A DNA stretch of 64,000 bases from Marinobacterium lacunae (GCF_000705555.1 NZ_JMQN01000015.1:310001-374000), one strand, 5' to 3'; counted from the first letter of the stretch, positions 9,667 through 18,440 are shown. Program-made: numbers and translations. The notes: a model not told the origin generated them from the letters alone.

Positions 9667-10926
9667 TTACTCCGTGACCTCGACCAGAAGGCCCGCGATG
9701 GCGTTCGGCAGTTGCGTGGTGATGACCTGCTGCCCGCTTTCCAAGGTGTCGCTTTTGACCAGTACCCGGGAGTCGCCATCCTCGGTGGTCAACTGTCCGA
9801 TGCGGGTAACGGTAACCGGGTCGAGCCTTGAGTCGGTAATGCGGTAGATGCGGTCGGTGCCATACAGGGCTGTTGGCGGCAGGGCGATGAGATTGTCACT
9901 GGCTGGTAGCTGCACATGCAGGCGCAGGGAGCGCCCGGGTTCCGGCGCCAGTGGCGGATTGACCAGACGAAACAGAGCATCAACACCGGCCTTGCCGTCA
10001 CTGACTGTGGCGCCGAGTCGGTCCAGCTCCAATTTCAGCGCCAGACCATCGAGGCTGGCGCTGGCGTTGATCTTGCCTGCCCCTTGTTGCATCGCCGGGC
10101 GCAGCTGGCTGAGCAGCCGCTCCGGTATCTGGGCGCGCACCTCAAGCTGCTCGACGGCATAGAGATCGAACAGCCCATCGCCGGTGCGCACTCTGTCGCC
10201 CTGGGCGACATAAACCGCCGCGATGCGGGCGTTGTATGGCGCGCGGATCTCGGTGCGCTCCAGATCCAGATTGAGGCTTTCAAGCTGCGCCTCAATGCGC
10301 ATCCGTTCGGCGTCGAGCTGCGCCATGCGATTGGGGTGGTCGGCGATTGCCTCGCGCAGGCTGTTCAGGTTCAGGCGTTGCTGCTGCAAGGCGGTGCGTG
10401 CGCTGTCGATCTGCTGCTGGCTGGCCATCTTGCGCTGCGCCAGATTCTCGTAGCGTGCCATGTCCTTCTCTTTAAGCGCCACCAGCTCGCGCTGCAGTTT
10501 CAGGTCGTCATTGTCGGCACGAAAGCGCACCTGTTCGGCGTTGATCTGAGCGGCAATACTGGCCAGTTGCGCCTCTTGCTGGCGTATCTCGATCTGTACG
10601 TCGCGATTGTCCAGACGGGCCAGCAGCTGCCCCTTGATGACCGACTCGCCTTCAAGCGCCAGCAGTTCGACCAGATCGGCTTCCAGTGCGGCACTCAGGG
10701 TGGCCATTTTCGGGGTTTCCACTGCACCGTAGAGTTCAACCTGGGGGTTTAGGCGCATCGGCTTGACGGTTTCGGCGTGGACGCTCCAGCTGCGCTCCTG
10801 AATTGGCTGGGCCGGCGGCTGCGGCTTTGTTGCCTGCAGAGTGCTGAAGACCATCGCCGATCCCACCAGTAACACGAGCGGTAACAGCCACTTCAGGTGG
10901 CGAAGCGTGAAACGTTTTACAGACAT
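9667..10926 (-). CDS. RND efflux periplasmic adaptor (membrane fusion protein)
   Basis: HlyD/AcrA-type adaptor, 419 aa, linking the RND pump to an outer-membrane channel. One N-terminal transmembrane segment (about residues 10-29) is followed by a lipoyl-like half-motif, a long alpha-helical hairpin rich in Gln, Glu, Arg and Leu (about 105-215, coiled coil), the second lipoyl half (R-A-P-Y-N-A-R-I) and beta-barrel domains. There is no cysteine at the signal end, so it is anchored by its helix and not as a lipoprotein. ATG has GGGAG upstream. First gene of a two-gene operon with the permease, divergent from the hydrolase gene, with a perfect palindrome in the intervening region. Confidence 0.92.
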   Translation of the reverse strand: MSVKRFTLRHLKWLLPLVLLVGSAMVFSTLQATKPQPPAQPIQERSWSVHAETVKPMRLNPQVELYGAVETPKMATLSAALEADLVELLALEGESVIKGQLLARLDNRDVQIEIRQQEAQLASIAAQINAEQVRFRADNDDLKLQRELVALKEKDMARYENLAQRKMASQQQIDSARTALQQQRLNLNSLREAIADHPNRMAQLDAERMRIEAQLESLNLDLERTEIRAPYNARIAAVYVAQGDRVRTGDGLFDLYAVEQLEVRAQIPERLLSQLRPAMQQGAGKINASASLDGLALKLELDRLGATVSDGKAGVDALFRLVNPPLAPEPGRSLRLHVQLPASDNLIALPPTALYGTDRIYRITDSRLDPVTVTRIGQLTTEDGDSRVLVKSDTLESGQQVITTQLPNAIAGLLVEVTE

Positions 10927-11008
10927 CGTTGCTCCCTGTCGCGACTATCCGGATCTACAGCGTCTATATTAGAAACTTCTGCTTGATGCTCGATTCTAAC
11001 TACCTGAG

Positions 11009-11022
11009 GCGACAGCTGTCGC
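11009..11022. promoter_or_regulatory. Perfect 14-bp palindrome between divergent genes, candidate operator
   Basis: GCGACAGCTGTCGC lies in the 165-bp region between the RND adaptor (minus strand) and the hydrolase (plus strand). A perfect dyad in a divergent promoter region suggests a repressor site, for example for drug-responsive control of the pump. No regulator gene is adjacent, so this is inference from symmetry only. Confidence 0.4.
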
Positions 11023-11091
11023 TATATTTACAAAGCTTTACGTAGCCGGCGTCAGATCGGATTGCCAATAACAGGATCTATGGGGGTAAAC

Positions 11092-11943
11092 ATGCGCAGA
11101 GGCGATATCGCGGTACTGGATTCCCGGGGCTTCCACCGTTTGCACTATCAAGAGTGGGGCAACGCGGACAATGAGCGGGTTCTGATCTGTGTGCATGGGC
11201 TGGCACGCAACAGCCGCGATTTCGACGATCTGGCGCTGGCGCTCAGCCGCAACTATCGCGTGATATGCCCAGACCTCCCTGGGCGCGGCGAAAGTGACTG
11301 GCTGACCAACCCCGAGGATTACTCACTGCCTCAATATGTGCAGGATATGGTGGCACTTATTGCCCGGCTTGGAGTGCAGCAGGTCGATTGGGTGGGCACA
11401 TCCCTAGGTGGCCTGATCGGCATGGTGATAGCCGCACAGCCGGGTACACCGATCCGGCGGTTGGTACTGAACGATATAGGCCCCTTTATCCCCCGGGCGG
11501 CACTGGCGCGGATTTGCGAGTATCTGGGTGATCATCGTTTTGGCTCCGAAGCGGAGCTTGAGGGCTGGATGCGTCAGACCTACACCGCACTGGCAGGTCT
11601 GAGCGATCGCCAATGGCAGCACTTGGCGATGCATGGCAAGCGCCAGTGTGAAAATGATCTTCTGGGGCTGCATTACGACCCGGCAATTGCGCATAATGCG
11701 CGCAGGAGTGCCGGAGAGGATGTGGATATCTGGCCGATCTGGCAGCAGGTAAGCTGTCCTCAGATGCTACTGCACGGCGAAGTATCCGATGTGCTCAGTC
11801 AGGATGTCGTCTCCCGCATGCGTGCGCAGCGCCCCGACCTGAGGGTACATACCCTGCCCGATATCGGCCACGCACCCTCGCTGATGGAGAGCGACCAGAT
11901 TGCCCTGGTGGTAGACTGGCTGCGCCATACCCAAACCAACTGA
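11092..11943 (+). CDS. Alpha/beta hydrolase
   Basis: Serine hydrolase of the alpha/beta fold. The nucleophile elbow is G-T-S-L-G-G (about residue 100), the oxyanion region is V-H-G-L-A-R-N near residue 35, and the catalytic histidine is in D-I-G-H-A-P near the C-terminus. ATG 11092 was chosen because GGGGG ends five bases upstream; ATG 11080 and TTG 11062 in the same frame are alternatives. Substrate is unknown; esterase, lactonase or meta-cleavage hydrolase activities are all possible. It is 19 bases upstream of the glycerate kinase gene, probably in the same transcript. Confidence 0.85.
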   Translation: MRRGDIAVLDSRGFHRLHYQEWGNADNERVLICVHGLARNSRDFDDLALALSRNYRVICPDLPGRGESDWLTNPEDYSLPQYVQDMVALIARLGVQQVDWVGTSLGGLIGMVIAAQPGTPIRRLVLNDIGPFIPRAALARICEYLGDHRFGSEAELEGWMRQTYTALAGLSDRQWQHLAMHGKRQCENDLLGLHYDPAIAHNARRSAGEDVDIWPIWQQVSCPQMLLHGEVSDVLSQDVVSRMRAQRPDLRVHTLPDIGHAPSLMESDQIALVVDWLRHTQTN

Positions 11944-11962
11944 TCTGTCGAACTGGAGTGCC

Positions 11963-12991
11963 ATGAGCCTGCTGACCCGTTGGCCCCGTGAACATCTTGC
12001 CTTGTCTGAATCCGAGCGCCGACGCGCTGTGCAGGCTGTGGAGCAGGCGTTTGCCTCGACACTGGAAACACTGCAGGTCGATATCGGCCTGAAAGAGCTT
12101 CTTGAGCAGATCTATGTGCCGTTGGCGGCCTGGCTGGTGGAGCGTCAGAAAGGGCGAACAAAGCCGCTGGTGATCGGTATCAACGGTGCGCAGGGCGCGG
12201 GCAAGTCCACTCTGTTCAATCTGCTGGAAGTAATCATGGAGGAGGGGTTTGGCCTCAGGGTGATCGGTTTCTCCATCGATGATCTGTACAAAACGCGGGA
12301 CGAGCGCGAGCGGCTGGCGCGGGATATACATCCGCTGATGAAAACCCGCGGCGTACCCGGAACGCATGATGTGGAGCTTGGGATCGAGCTGCTCGACTCG
12401 CTGATACACGCAGGCCCTGATACGTTGACCAAGATCCCGGTGTTCGATAAGTCGATTGACGACCGTTGTCCGCCGACCGTGTGGCAGGAGTGGCTGGGGC
12501 CGGTGGATGTGATCGTATTCGAGGGCTGGTGTGTCGGCGCATTGCCGCAGGACGAGCAGGCGTTGCAGACCCCGGTGAATGCACTGGAGGCGCAAGAGGA
12601 TGCGCAGGGCATCTGGCGCCACTATGTTAACGCGCAGTTAGCCGGGCCCTATCAGCGTTTGTTCAAGCGGCTTGATCTGCTGTTGATGCTCAAGGTGCCG
12701 AGCATGCAGGCGGTGTACGAATGGCGCGCACAGCAGGAGCAGAAACTGGCCGAACGGGTACAGTATATCTACGACACCCAGCAACCCACGGCCCATCTGA
12801 GAATCATGAATACCTCAGAGATCAAGCGCTTCATCGCCCACTATGAGCGCCTGACCCGAGCGATGCTCGAAGAGCTGCCGACGCGGGCGGATGTCTGCCT
12901 CTATCTCAACGAGAACCACAAGATTCGCGAGATTCAGCTCAACTCAAGCGATGTGCCCGCTCAAGCTGCACGTGCCTTAACCCAGGTTTAG
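11963..12991 (+). CDS. D-glycerate 3-kinase (P-loop kinase family)
   Basis: Cytosolic kinase, 342 aa, resembling the plant and yeast GLYK family that makes 3-phosphoglycerate from D-glycerate. Walker A is G-I-N-G-A-Q-G-A-G-K-S-T at residues 72-83. The downstream S-I-D-D-L-Y (about 108), P-G-T-H-D (about 133) and the F-D-K-S-I-D-D plus F-E-G-W-C-V-G segment (about 160-195) are characteristic of this phosphoribulokinase-like group. The N-terminal 60 residues are helical and carry no clear motif. The stop codon overlaps that of the convergent lipoprotein gene (shared TTAG at 12988-12991). The reaction is inferred from the family. Confidence 0.82.
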   Translation: MSLLTRWPREHLALSESERRRAVQAVEQAFASTLETLQVDIGLKELLEQIYVPLAAWLVERQKGRTKPLVIGINGAQGAGKSTLFNLLEVIMEEGFGLRVIGFSIDDLYKTRDERERLARDIHPLMKTRGVPGTHDVELGIELLDSLIHAGPDTLTKIPVFDKSIDDRCPPTVWQEWLGPVDVIVFEGWCVGALPQDEQALQTPVNALEAQEDAQGIWRHYVNAQLAGPYQRLFKRLDLLLMLKVPSMQAVYEWRAQQEQKLAERVQYIYDTQQPTAHLRIMNTSEIKRFIAHYERLTRAMLEELPTRADVCLYLNENHKIREIQLNSSDVPAQAARALTQV

Positions 12992-13680
12992 ATCGGCAGC
13001 AGCGTCGTCGAGGCAAATCCCACCACTACATTCTTGATCGCGCGATTAGTCTTGTTGGCCACGATATTGGCCATCATGTCCTGATACGCGATCAGCTTGC
13101 CGAAGATGCGCTCGAAACTTAAGTTGCTCACGCCCTTGTCCGAGATGCCGTTGGTCAACAAGAAGGGCTCGCCGTCAGGTGCGTGCAGGTTGTTCAGACG
13201 CCAGGCCACGGCCTCAAGATTTCGGGCGCTGTTGTAGAGTTTTTGCTGGTCGATCTCATCGAGCAGGAAAAATTCGTTACGGTAGCTGTAGGACGCGTGC
13301 AGCATACCGCTGATTCCGATCATCAGCGCGAACACCCGGTCACCCTTGAACTCTGGGTCAAAGACCAGTGGCATGGCATCGACGCCGTAGCGCGAGCCCA
13401 GTTCCGCATGATTGATCTGGCGCGGAGAGTCCAAAAGCTGGTGCAGCCGGCGATTGAGCGTCATACCGGCCGGTGCCTTTTTCAGCTCGCGGGGGTTACG
13501 TTTGTAGAGCTTGATCGTCAGCTCCCGCACCAGAGTATTGACCGCCCGTATATGCTGGTCGGTGACCATGTCGATGTCGGATTTCGCCAGATTCTTGATC
13601 TGGAACGGGCGGGCGCGTTCGTTGCTGGCACATCCTTGCAGCAGCGACAGCGTCATCAATATCAATAGCACTCTGGTCAC
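12988..13680 (-). CDS. Lipoprotein of unknown function in the LetAB-like operon
   Basis: A 230-aa protein with a clear lipobox (L-L-Q-G-C, Cys at residue 17), so it should be lipid-modified; the +2 residue is Ala, compatible with outer-membrane sorting. No domain is recognised. The mature part contains a predicted amphipathic stretch and a hydrophobic C-terminal tail (V-V-V-G-F-A-S-T-T-L-L-P-I). Its ATG overlaps the stop of the seven-MCE gene by 4 bases (ATGA, 13677-13680), so it is translationally coupled to it. By position it resembles PqiC, the lipoprotein partner of PqiAB, but I see no sequence likeness to PqiC. Function as the outer-membrane end of the lipid bridge is inference. Confidence 0.85.
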   Translation of the reverse strand: MTRVLLILMTLSLLQGCASNERARPFQIKNLAKSDIDMVTDQHIRAVNTLVRELTIKLYKRNPRELKKAPAGMTLNRRLHQLLDSPRQINHAELGSRYGVDAMPLVFDPEFKGDRVFALMIGISGMLHASYSYRNEFFLLDEIDQQKLYNSARNLEAVAWRLNNLHAPDGEPFLLTNGISDKGVSNLSFERIFGKLIAYQDMMANIVANKTNRAIKNVVVGFASTTLLPI

Positions 13681-16367
13681 TGTGCTTTGCCTCCGTTAAC
13701 CGCCTGAATGACTGGCTGTTTGGCATCGGGTTCATCATGCAGCTCAAAGACCGTGCGCTCCTGCACGGCCGGTGCCTCAAGATCGTCGGTGGTGAATGAC
13801 ACGCCTCCGCCGACCAGCGTTTCCAGACTGGCTACATTCAGGTTTACACCGCTGAACAGACCGCCATGCGCCTTGACGCCGCTGTGGTTGAAAAAGTGGC
13901 TGGAGGTGCGAACCAGCGTCGAATAGGAGGGACGGATATGAGCGTAGATGACGACGCCATCGCCCCGAAGGTTGATTTCGTATCCGGTGATACGTCCAAC
14001 GGGCACCTCACGGTACAGCACCGGGCTGCCGACAGCGATTGAGCCCAACTGTTCTGCATGCAATTCCACAGTAAGCCCGGGCTGCGGACGGTAAGCCGGT
14101 GCCCGTCTCAGCGCAATGAAGGTATCGCTTGAGGCGCCGTTGCCCGGTAGTACCTCAACATGGTTGCCAAACAGCAGGTTGGACGGGTTTTCGATACCGC
14201 TGAGCCTGATCGTAGGCTCGCTGATCCAGAACCTTGAGCCCTCACGGGCAATAAACGCGGCTTCGCGAAACAGGCTGGCCTCGACAAGTCTGTCACCGGC
14301 TTCGTCGGCGATGCGCACCGCATCGATCCGCCCCACCTGAGCGCCCCGATAGCGGATAGGCGCACCGGCGGCGAGATCGGCCCCGGGTGCGAAGTGGATC
14401 AGAATCGGGTGAACCTGCTCCTGGCTGGCCTGCTCTGACGGGTAGAGCGTGAAGCGCGTATTACGGTCGATTTTGCGACCGCCCTCGGCGCTGTCGAAGG
14501 CGATGCCGCCTTTGACCAGCTGGCTCAATGATCCGCTCTGGATACTGACGCCCTCACGCAGGCTCGCCTTGGCTGACACAGCTGAGGCGATCCAGAAACG
14601 GCTGGCGGTGCTGACCAGATCTCGGTACGGCGCACGGATCGCCAGGCGAATATCCACGGCGGTGCCGTTGGCAGCCAGTCGGTAATGACGCACCTCTCCA
14701 ACCTCGACACCGCGGTAGAGCACCGGCGAGCCGACCGTCACTGCGCCGCGCTCCGGTGCACTCACATGCACGGTCAGCTCACCGGAGTTGTCATCGAGCA
14801 GTCGACCATCATCGGTGGCGCTGTCGAGATCGGGGTACAGAGTAAAGGTCGGTTCCGGCTGTTTAAGCGGTGAGGCCTTGCCGGTGGGATTAAACAGGCT
14901 GATGCCGCCGCGGATCAGCGTTTGCATGCTGCCGGTGCGCACCGAAACGCCCTCTTCGAGGTCGGCCTTGAACTGAAGCCCACTGCTGTTCCAGAACCGG
15001 CTGGAGGCCTTGACCAGATCACGATAGCGCTCTTTCACCACCGCATGGATGATAACGCGGTCGCCTGATGGGCTGAGCTCAAAACCGGTCACTTCACCGA
15101 TCGGCAGTTGGCGGAACAGTATGGGCGATCCGCGACCGACAGAGCCGAGGGACTCGGCTTCCAGCTTGATCGGCAGGCCCTCGTATACAGGCGGATCTGC
15201 AGGCGGTTCATTCAGTGCGGTAAAACTGAAGGTTTCCGCACCTTGCCCCGGGGCCAGCTCGATATGCTGGCCGCTAAGCAGATCCTGAAGGTTGAAATCC
15301 GCCGACGGCAGGCTCGGCTGTGCCAGCCAAAAACGGGTACCGGCGCGCAGCAGCGCGCGCGCGCGCGGGTCGATCAGCAACTCGGCATGCAGTTCGCGGA
15401 AATCCTCGGTCATCTCAAGATCTCGGACGCGACCGACCCTGACGCCATGGCTTAAGACCTCGGTTCCGACACTCAGGCGGGTGTTGCTGGGGAAGACAAG
15501 TTTGACCGGAACGCCATCCTCGGCAGCCTCGTAATCGGGAAACAGGGGGAACTGGTCGCCATCCTCGGCGGCGGGATTTTCCTTGGGCGCGGGCGTATAG
15601 AAGTGCACGCCTCCGGCAATGATCGTCGCCAGCGAGCCCAAACGTAGATTGATCTCCGGCAGCTTACCCTTGATTTCGAGGCTGCTGGCGTTCCAGAACC
15701 GGGAGTGCTTGCGCACCAGATGGGCATATTGCGGCTCGACAAACAGGTCGACCAGAATCTGGTCGCTGTTGGTACTGAGTCGGTAGTCCAATACCTGGCC
15801 CACATCGATATCGCGGTAGTAGACGGGCGAACCCCGATGGATCGAGGCCACGGAATCGGCGTACAGCGTCAGGTAAAGACCATCTCTGTCGCGGGTAGCC
15901 GGAGGCGGCTCATCGGCGGCGGTAAATCGATACGCGGCTTCGCCCTCGCCGGGGCGCACGCCGATGTAGTGGCCGGACACCAGTGTTTCCAGGCCGCGAA
16001 CGCCCGAGAGTGATATTTGCGGTTTCACCAGCCAGAACAGGGTGCCTTTTCGCAACAGAGCCTGGGCGTTGGCGTTGATCTCGATCTCGGCCGTTACCGT
16101 CTGCAGGTCTTCGTTCAGCTTCAGCGTGCGCACAGTGCCGCTTGGCAGACCGCGGTAGATGACGCGGGTCTTGTTCGGCTCAAGGCCCTCTGCCGAGCTG
16201 AACACGACTTCGATCATCACCCCCGCCTGTGAATAGCTCTTGTACACCAGCCAGCCTGCGATCAGCGCTGCCAGCAGTGGCAGTATCCATACGGCAGAGG
16301 GGCCACGATGCTTGCGTACCAGTGGCCTGACTTGCTCTGAGGGGGAGTGCTCAGGTTTCGGATCCAA
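13677..16367 (-). CDS. Seven-MCE-domain intermembrane lipid transport protein, LetB/YebT-like
   Basis: 896-aa periplasm-spanning protein with one N-terminal membrane helix (about residues 24-45) followed by seven MCE repeats, recognisable by recurring Y-R-G/F-R-Q-x-x-x-G-x-V and S-R-F-W/T-L-F-W motifs. E. coli LetB also has seven repeats, while PqiB has three, so LetB is the better match. LetB forms a stacked hexameric tunnel for lipids between the two membranes. The start is TTG 16367 (GGAGG six bases upstream), overlapping the upstream PqiA-like gene by 17 bases. A (GC)7.5 dinucleotide tract at 15353-15367 lies inside the frame. Operon: two LetA halves, this gene, lipoprotein. Confidence 0.9.
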   Translation of the reverse strand: MDPKPEHSPSEQVRPLVRKHRGPSAVWILPLLAALIAGWLVYKSYSQAGVMIEVVFSSAEGLEPNKTRVIYRGLPSGTVRTLKLNEDLQTVTAEIEINANAQALLRKGTLFWLVKPQISLSGVRGLETLVSGHYIGVRPGEGEAAYRFTAADEPPPATRDRDGLYLTLYADSVASIHRGSPVYYRDIDVGQVLDYRLSTNSDQILVDLFVEPQYAHLVRKHSRFWNASSLEIKGKLPEINLRLGSLATIIAGGVHFYTPAPKENPAAEDGDQFPLFPDYEAAEDGVPVKLVFPSNTRLSVGTEVLSHGVRVGRVRDLEMTEDFRELHAELLIDPRARALLRAGTRFWLAQPSLPSADFNLQDLLSGQHIELAPGQGAETFSFTALNEPPADPPVYEGLPIKLEAESLGSVGRGSPILFRQLPIGEVTGFELSPSGDRVIIHAVVKERYRDLVKASSRFWNSSGLQFKADLEEGVSVRTGSMQTLIRGGISLFNPTGKASPLKQPEPTFTLYPDLDSATDDGRLLDDNSGELTVHVSAPERGAVTVGSPVLYRGVEVGEVRHYRLAANGTAVDIRLAIRAPYRDLVSTASRFWIASAVSAKASLREGVSIQSGSLSQLVKGGIAFDSAEGGRKIDRNTRFTLYPSEQASQEQVHPILIHFAPGADLAAGAPIRYRGAQVGRIDAVRIADEAGDRLVEASLFREAAFIAREGSRFWISEPTIRLSGIENPSNLLFGNHVEVLPGNGASSDTFIALRRAPAYRPQPGLTVELHAEQLGSIAVGSPVLYREVPVGRITGYEINLRGDGVVIYAHIRPSYSTLVRTSSHFFNHSGVKAHGGLFSGVNLNVASLETLVGGGVSFTTDDLEAPAVQERTVFELHDEPDAKQPVIQAVNGGKAQ

Positions 16368-16992
16368 TGCTTGCCTCCTGCAGGTGACGATCCCAGATCA
16401 AACGCGTGTCCAGAGTGTTGGCCGCGAGCATGGTAAAGACGACGACTCCGCCGAACGCCAGAGCGCCGGTCTGCCCAACGATATAGGCGAGGTTACCAAA
16501 CTGTACCAGCGCCACCAGTATGCCGACCACGAAGATATCCAGCATCGACCAGCGGCCTATCCAGTGCACGATGCGGAACATTATCATTTTCTGGCGCAGG
16601 TTGGTGGTCCAGCGAAACTGTATCGTCAGCAGCAGGGAGGTCAACGCCAGAATTTTGCCCACCGGAATCAGAATGCTGGCCGCCAGCACCACGATGGCGA
16701 TGCCCCAAAGGCCGTGCTTGGTCAGCTCGATGACACCGCCGAAAATGGTTGAGGCCTCGCCCTGGCCTAGCATCGCGACGCGCATAATCGGCAGCAGGTT
16801 GGCCGGCAGCATGAGCAGGGTGGCGGTCAGCAGCAGCGCCCAGGTTCGCACCAGCGAATTGGGTGCCCGGCTATGCAAGGGGGCGCCGCAGCGAGGGCAA
16901 TGTTGCGAATCCATGGTGACCGGCCAGAGCGCGGTACAGTCGTGACAGCGCAGCAGGCCCTGCGCCAGTGCACCGTGCTGCCAGCTATTCAT
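16351..16992 (-). CDS. PqiA/LetA-like inner-membrane protein, second half protein
   Basis: 213-aa member of the paraquat-inducible protein A family. An N-terminal zinc-ribbon (C-H-D-C near residue 16 and C-P-R-C near 32) is followed by four hydrophobic segments. E. coli LetA (YebS) and PqiA carry two such modules in one chain; here each module is a separate gene, and this one corresponds by position to the second module. It overlaps the preceding PqiA-like gene by 8 bases and the LetB-like gene by 17 bases, so all are probably translated in a coupled way. Likely role: inner-membrane energising or loading partner for the MCE tunnel, by analogy. Confidence 0.88.
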   Translation of the reverse strand: MNSWQHGALAQGLLRCHDCTALWPVTMDSQHCPRCGAPLHSRAPNSLVRTWALLLTATLLMLPANLLPIMRVAMLGQGEASTIFGGVIELTKHGLWGIAIVVLAASILIPVGKILALTSLLLTIQFRWTTNLRQKMIMFRIVHWIGRWSMLDIFVVGILVALVQFGNLAYIVGQTGALAFGGVVVFTMLAANTLDTRLIWDRHLQEASIGSET

Positions 16993-17635
16993 CGAAAGTC
17001 TCCTGTACCAGTGAGGACTTGTTCAGATCGTCGATCTGGTGCCAGAACAGGTCAGGGTCCAACTGTGACGAACTCAACGTGGTAACGGCAATCAGCGCAG
17101 AGAGGCTGTAAAGCCCCAGTCCCGGATGGACGGTGGCGATATCCACCAGTTTAACCACCGACACCAGCACGGCAATCAGGTAAACCTCAAGCATTCCCCA
17201 TTGATCCAGATGTTGATAGCTGCGCATGGCCAGCGACAAACCGGGCCAGGGTGTTTGCAGATGGAGTGCGCCTGCGACATAGGCCAGTAGCACCAGTTTC
17301 AGCAGGGGCACCATAATCGCAAACAGCAGTACCGCCAGAGCCACAAGAGCAAGGCCGTCCTGATACAGCGCCATGGCACTGGAGAATATGGTCTGCTGCT
17401 GTTCGCGACCGAGCACCTCGAGTGTCAAAACCGGAAACAGGTTGGCTGGCACCAGCAGGATCAGGCCAGCCAGCGCCAGCGCCAGAGAGCGCTCGGCGCT
17501 ATTGGGGTGGCTGGAAATAAGACGTGAACCGCAGCGGGGGCAGTGGACGACCTGATCGCCATGAATCTCCGGACGCTGCATAAGCAGATCACATTCATGG
17601 CAGGCAATTCGGCTATCGGGTACCGCTTCTGTCAT
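16985..17635 (-). CDS. PqiA/LetA-like inner-membrane protein, first half protein
   Basis: 216-aa PqiA-family protein. ATG 17635 gives the sequence M-T-E-A-V-P-D-S; an upstream extension in the same frame lacks family character. A zinc-ribbon (C-H-E-C near residue 11, C-P-R-C near 30) precedes four transmembrane segments, including the conserved L-V-P-A-N-L-F-P-V stretch. First gene of the four-gene operon that ends with the lipoprotein. Together with the next gene it would equal one full-length LetA. Divergent from pdxH across 126 bases. Confidence 0.88.
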   Translation of the reverse strand: MTEAVPDSRIACHECDLLMQRPEIHGDQVVHCPRCGSRLISSHPNSAERSLALALAGLILLVPANLFPVLTLEVLGREQQQTIFSSAMALYQDGLALVALAVLLFAIMVPLLKLVLLAYVAGALHLQTPWPGLSLAMRSYQHLDQWGMLEVYLIAVLVSVVKLVDIATVHPGLGLYSLSALIAVTTLSSSQLDPDLFWHQIDDLNKSSLVQETFDE

Positions 17636-17712
17636 CTCACATATCCCGGTTTGGCTGAAGTCTCTAATCTGAAAAATGGGCGCCGAACTGATCAAGCGCA
17701 GAACACAGGTTT

Positions 17713-17727
17713 CTATATCGTATATAG
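17713..17727. promoter_or_regulatory. Dyad with -10-like element between lipid-transport operon and pdxH
   Basis: CTATAT-CGT-ATATAG is an inverted repeat in the 126-bp divergent region, and contains TATAGT resembling a sigma-70 -10 box about 35 bases before the pdxH start. Promoter assignment is tentative as no convincing -35 box was found. Confidence 0.3.
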
Positions 17728-17761
17728 TGAGCGCCTTTGAAGTTTCACACAGGAGAGCACA

Positions 17762-18412
17762 ATGGCAAATCAGAATCGCGATGTTAGCGCACTGAGACGT
17801 GAATATGTGGCCAGTGGGCTGCATAAGTCTGAACTCAACTCTGACCCGTTCGAGCAGTTTCAGACCTGGTTCGATCAGGCGCTTGAGGCTCATCCTGACG
17901 ACGCAACCTCGATGACGCTGGCGACTGCGGATAGCGAGGGTCGTCCTGCGGCTCGCATCGTGCTCCTAAAACAGTTTGACCGCCACGGCTACTGTTGGTT
18001 TACCGACTTCCGCAGCGAAAAGGGGCAGCATCTGGCCCAGAATCCGTACGCCGAAATTCTGTTCTACTGGTATGGACTGGAGCGCCAGGTCCGCATCCGC
18101 GGTCCTGTCGAACAGCTGGACTACAACACCGGTGCCCATTACTTCAACGAGCGTCCGGTCGGTAGTCGCATCAGCGCCGCAATCTCCCACCAGAGCGCAC
18201 CGATCGACAGCCGTACAACGCTGGAAAGCGCAGTGGCTCAGATGAGAGAGGAGCACGCCGATGGTAATATTGTCTGTCCCGAAACCTGGGGCGGGTATCG
18301 CTTGATCCCCGAGCGTTTCGAATTCTGGCAGGGGCGCGAAAATCGACTGCATGACCGGTTCAGCTATGAACTGCATGATGGACAGTGGCAGATCATTCGT
18401 CTGCAGCCCTGA
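17762..18412 (+). CDS. pdxH: Pyridoxamine 5'-phosphate oxidase
   Basis: FMN-dependent oxidation of pyridoxine or pyridoxamine 5'-phosphate to pyridoxal 5'-phosphate, the last step of vitamin B6 synthesis and salvage; cytosolic dimer. The 216-aa length agrees with E. coli (218). Conserved landmarks are R-I-V-L-L-K (about residue 65, FMN binding), F-Y-W (about 99), E-R-Q-V-R-I-R-G (about 106) and the C-terminal W-Q-G-R-x-x-R-L-H-D-R. ATG 17762 has AGGAG seven bases upstream. It is followed after 28 bases by the SlyD-like isomerase and faces away from the lipid-transport operon. Confidence 0.97.
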   Translation: MANQNRDVSALRREYVASGLHKSELNSDPFEQFQTWFDQALEAHPDDATSMTLATADSEGRPAARIVLLKQFDRHGYCWFTDFRSEKGQHLAQNPYAEILFYWYGLERQVRIRGPVEQLDYNTGAHYFNERPVGSRISAAISHQSAPIDSRTTLESAVAQMREEHADGNIVCPETWGGYRLIPERFEFWQGRENRLHDRFSYELHDGQWQIIRLQP

Positions 18413-18440
18413 TCGCTTTATTAAATAGAGTTTTAAACCG

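Noticed and set aside
9916-10752. 278-codon plus-strand frame opposite the RND adaptor
   Set aside because: Complete overlap with the adaptor gene and no motif; rejected as shadow.
11795-12622. 275-codon minus-strand frame opposite the hydrolase and glycerate kinase genes
   Set aside because: No recognisable domain and overlaps two real genes; composition typical of a shadow frame.
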